Positions 42,996 to 44,066 of a stretch of 44,066 nt of DNA are shown here, piece after piece; the first letter of the stretch is position 1; each line of letters opens with the position of its first letter. The translations under genes and the position numbers were made by a program. The DNA lies in assembly GCA_937867415.1 (NCBI GenBank), contig CALMKO010000293.1, positions 1-44,066 on the forward strand, in the 5' to 3' direction. Source of the DNA: an uncultured Verrucomicrobiota bacterium. GTDB lineage: Bacteria > Verrucomicrobiota > Verrucomicrobiia > Verrucomicrobiales > Akkermansiaceae. The notes beneath the pieces are model-generated. The model ran no database searches and was not told the origin of the DNA. It was given only the letters and a program-made list of their open reading frames with translations.

Positions 42996-44066
42996 ATGAG
43001 CAACACCCCGGAAAATCCCGCCCCTTCCGCCAATGGCTGGTGGTCGCAGCTTGAACCCTACCAGCGCTTCGTCTTCGTGGTGGCCACCTTGGCCTGGCTG
43101 TTCGACTGCCTGGACCAGCAGCTTTTCAATCTTGCCCGCAGCCCGGCGATGGCCCAGCTCCTGAAACCGGGCCAGGATCCCAAGTTTTTCGGCGGCTTGG
43201 CGACCTCGATATTTGTCGTGGGCTGGGCGACGGGAGGTATGATTTTTGGCTCGCTGGGTGATCGCTATGGTCGCGCGAAGATGCTGGCGGTGACCGTGGC
43301 GCTCTACTCGATTTCCACTGGCCTGTCGGCTCTCTCGATGAGTTTTACGGATTTTGCGGTCTATCGTTTTATAACAGGTCTTGGTGTGGGAGGGGTGTTC
43401 GGATTGTCGGTTGCGCTCGTGGCAGACACATTGCCCAACCATATCCGGCCTCGTGCGCTCGGTGTGCTCCAGTCGTTTTCGGCAGTCGGAAATTGTGCGG
43501 CAGGCTTGATCGGGCTGAGCATCGCGATGAACAATTTTGGTCCCGGCTACTGGAAGTGGCTCTTCGTCATCGGCGCGGCTCCGGCATTGCTTACGGTGTG
43601 TATTCAGATGCGTCTCAAGGAGCCGCAGGCGTGGATCGAGTCGCGTGACAAGGCGCTCGCCGAGGGCAGGAAGTCAGGTTCCTACGTGGAGCTCTTCAGC
43701 CACCCGACGTGGCGCAAGCACGCGCTGCTTGGGATGTTGCTTTCCTGCGCCGGAGTGATCGGGCTATGGGGAATCGGCGTGTTCTCCAGTGACATGGTCG
43801 GAGATATCATCGCCCGCAATCTGAAGGAGCAGGGCAAAGACGCGGCTGCCGTGATCAAGGGTAAACAAATCTGGATGTCGGTGAACTTGCTTGTTTTCAA
43901 CATCGGTGCGTTTTTCGGTATGATGGCTTTCACTCGGGTGACAGAGCGTTTCGGCCGCAAGATGGCGTTCGCGTTCTTTTATGTGTGTGCGATGATCGTG
44001 ACTGTTTTTGTGTTTCAGAAGCTGAACAGCACCCAGGATATTCTCTGGATGTCTCCGCTCATGGGC
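42996..44066 (+). CDS. MFS transporter, sugar-type (partial, runs off the window)
   Basis: ATG at 42996 opens 357 codons with no stop before the window end. The first membrane segment is near residues 24-44 (QRFVFVVATLAWLFDCLDQQ). Loop 2-3 carries the MFS signature GSLGDRYGRAKML, and another GRK motif follows TERFG in the second half. FITGLGVGGVFGLSVALVAD resembles helix 4 of sugar and organic-acid permeases. About nine segments are visible. It lies 19 bp after the isomerase-like gene and is the only transporter in the window, so it is the likely uptake route for a released sugar in this unit. Fusion to other domains beyond the edge cannot be excluded. Confidence 0.88.
   Translation, partial: MSNTPENPAPSANGWWSQLEPYQRFVFVVATLAWLFDCLDQQLFNLARSPAMAQLLKPGQDPKFFGGLATSIFVVGWATGGMIFGSLGDRYGRAKMLAVTVALYSISTGLSALSMSFTDFAVYRFITGLGVGGVFGLSVALVADTLPNHIRPRALGVLQSFSAVGNCAAGLIGLSIAMNNFGPGYWKWLFVIGAAPALLTVCIQMRLKEPQAWIESRDKALAEGRKSGSYVELFSHPTWRKHALLGMLLSCAGVIGLWGIGVFSSDMVGDIIARNLKEQGKDAAAVIKGKQIWMSVNLLVFNIGAFFGMMAFTRVTERFGRKMAFAFFYVCAMIVTVFVFQKLNSTQDILWMSPLMG

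Overview
The window looks like a carbohydrate-degradation region of a Verrucomicrobiota bacterium. This is inferred from gene types and I could not run a taxonomic search. The pointers are paired DUF1552 and DUF1592/DUF1588 genes, long secreted proteins with autotransporter-type beta-strand repeats ending in a D-x-D-x-D-G / LEF module, DUF1080 and parallel beta-helix proteins, and many Sec or Tat signal peptides with no SusC/SusD pair. Every intact gene is on the + strand.

Layout. 1-1133: end of a repeat-tailed protein, a truncated IS3 OrfA, and unassigned DNA. 1134-11215: GH106, GH43, GH106 and GH42 genes, tightly packed. 11406-14227: a NarL-type two-component system. 14260-17215: an autotransporter-repeat protein. 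17216-19888: GH88 gene surrounded by gene relics. 19889-24223: second autotransporter-repeat protein and a GH140 (apiosidase family) gene. 24556-28285: DUF1552 and DUF1592-type pair. 28870-37408: second GH140, three tandem GH39 paralogues and a GH42-like enzyme. 37603-39978: beta-propeller, cupin, and DUF1080 fused to a cystatin-like domain. 40112-44066: parallel beta-helix protein, TIM-barrel isomerase-like protein and an MFS transporter cut by the window end.

The most interesting signal is an 18-bp dyad, consensus ATGGCCTGATCAGGCCAT, found eight times (1027, 14260, 17372, 19769, 24347, 28618, 37443, 40058). It is always intergenic and always upstream of a + strand transcription unit or the relic of one. 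Five copies share a homologous leader; three sit in unrelated leaders, so the dyad is conserved beyond recent duplication. I read it as the operator of a local regulon.

A second layer is a gene graveyard. Short decayed copies of the histidine kinase, the response regulator, the GH140 gene and the autotransporter gene lie just before or after these sites. They imply that a unit [kinase-regulator]-[dyad]-[autotransporter]-[GH140] was duplicated several times and eroded, with the dyad retained each time. This makes the NarL-type regulator the best local candidate to bind the dyad.

Together the enzymes (rhamnosidase, apiosidase, arabinofuranosidase/xylosidase, galactosidase, unsaturated uronyl hydrolase families) fit extracellular breakdown of a rhamnose- and apiose-containing plant pectin such as rhamnogalacturonan II, with sugar uptake by MFS transport. 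The substrate is inference.
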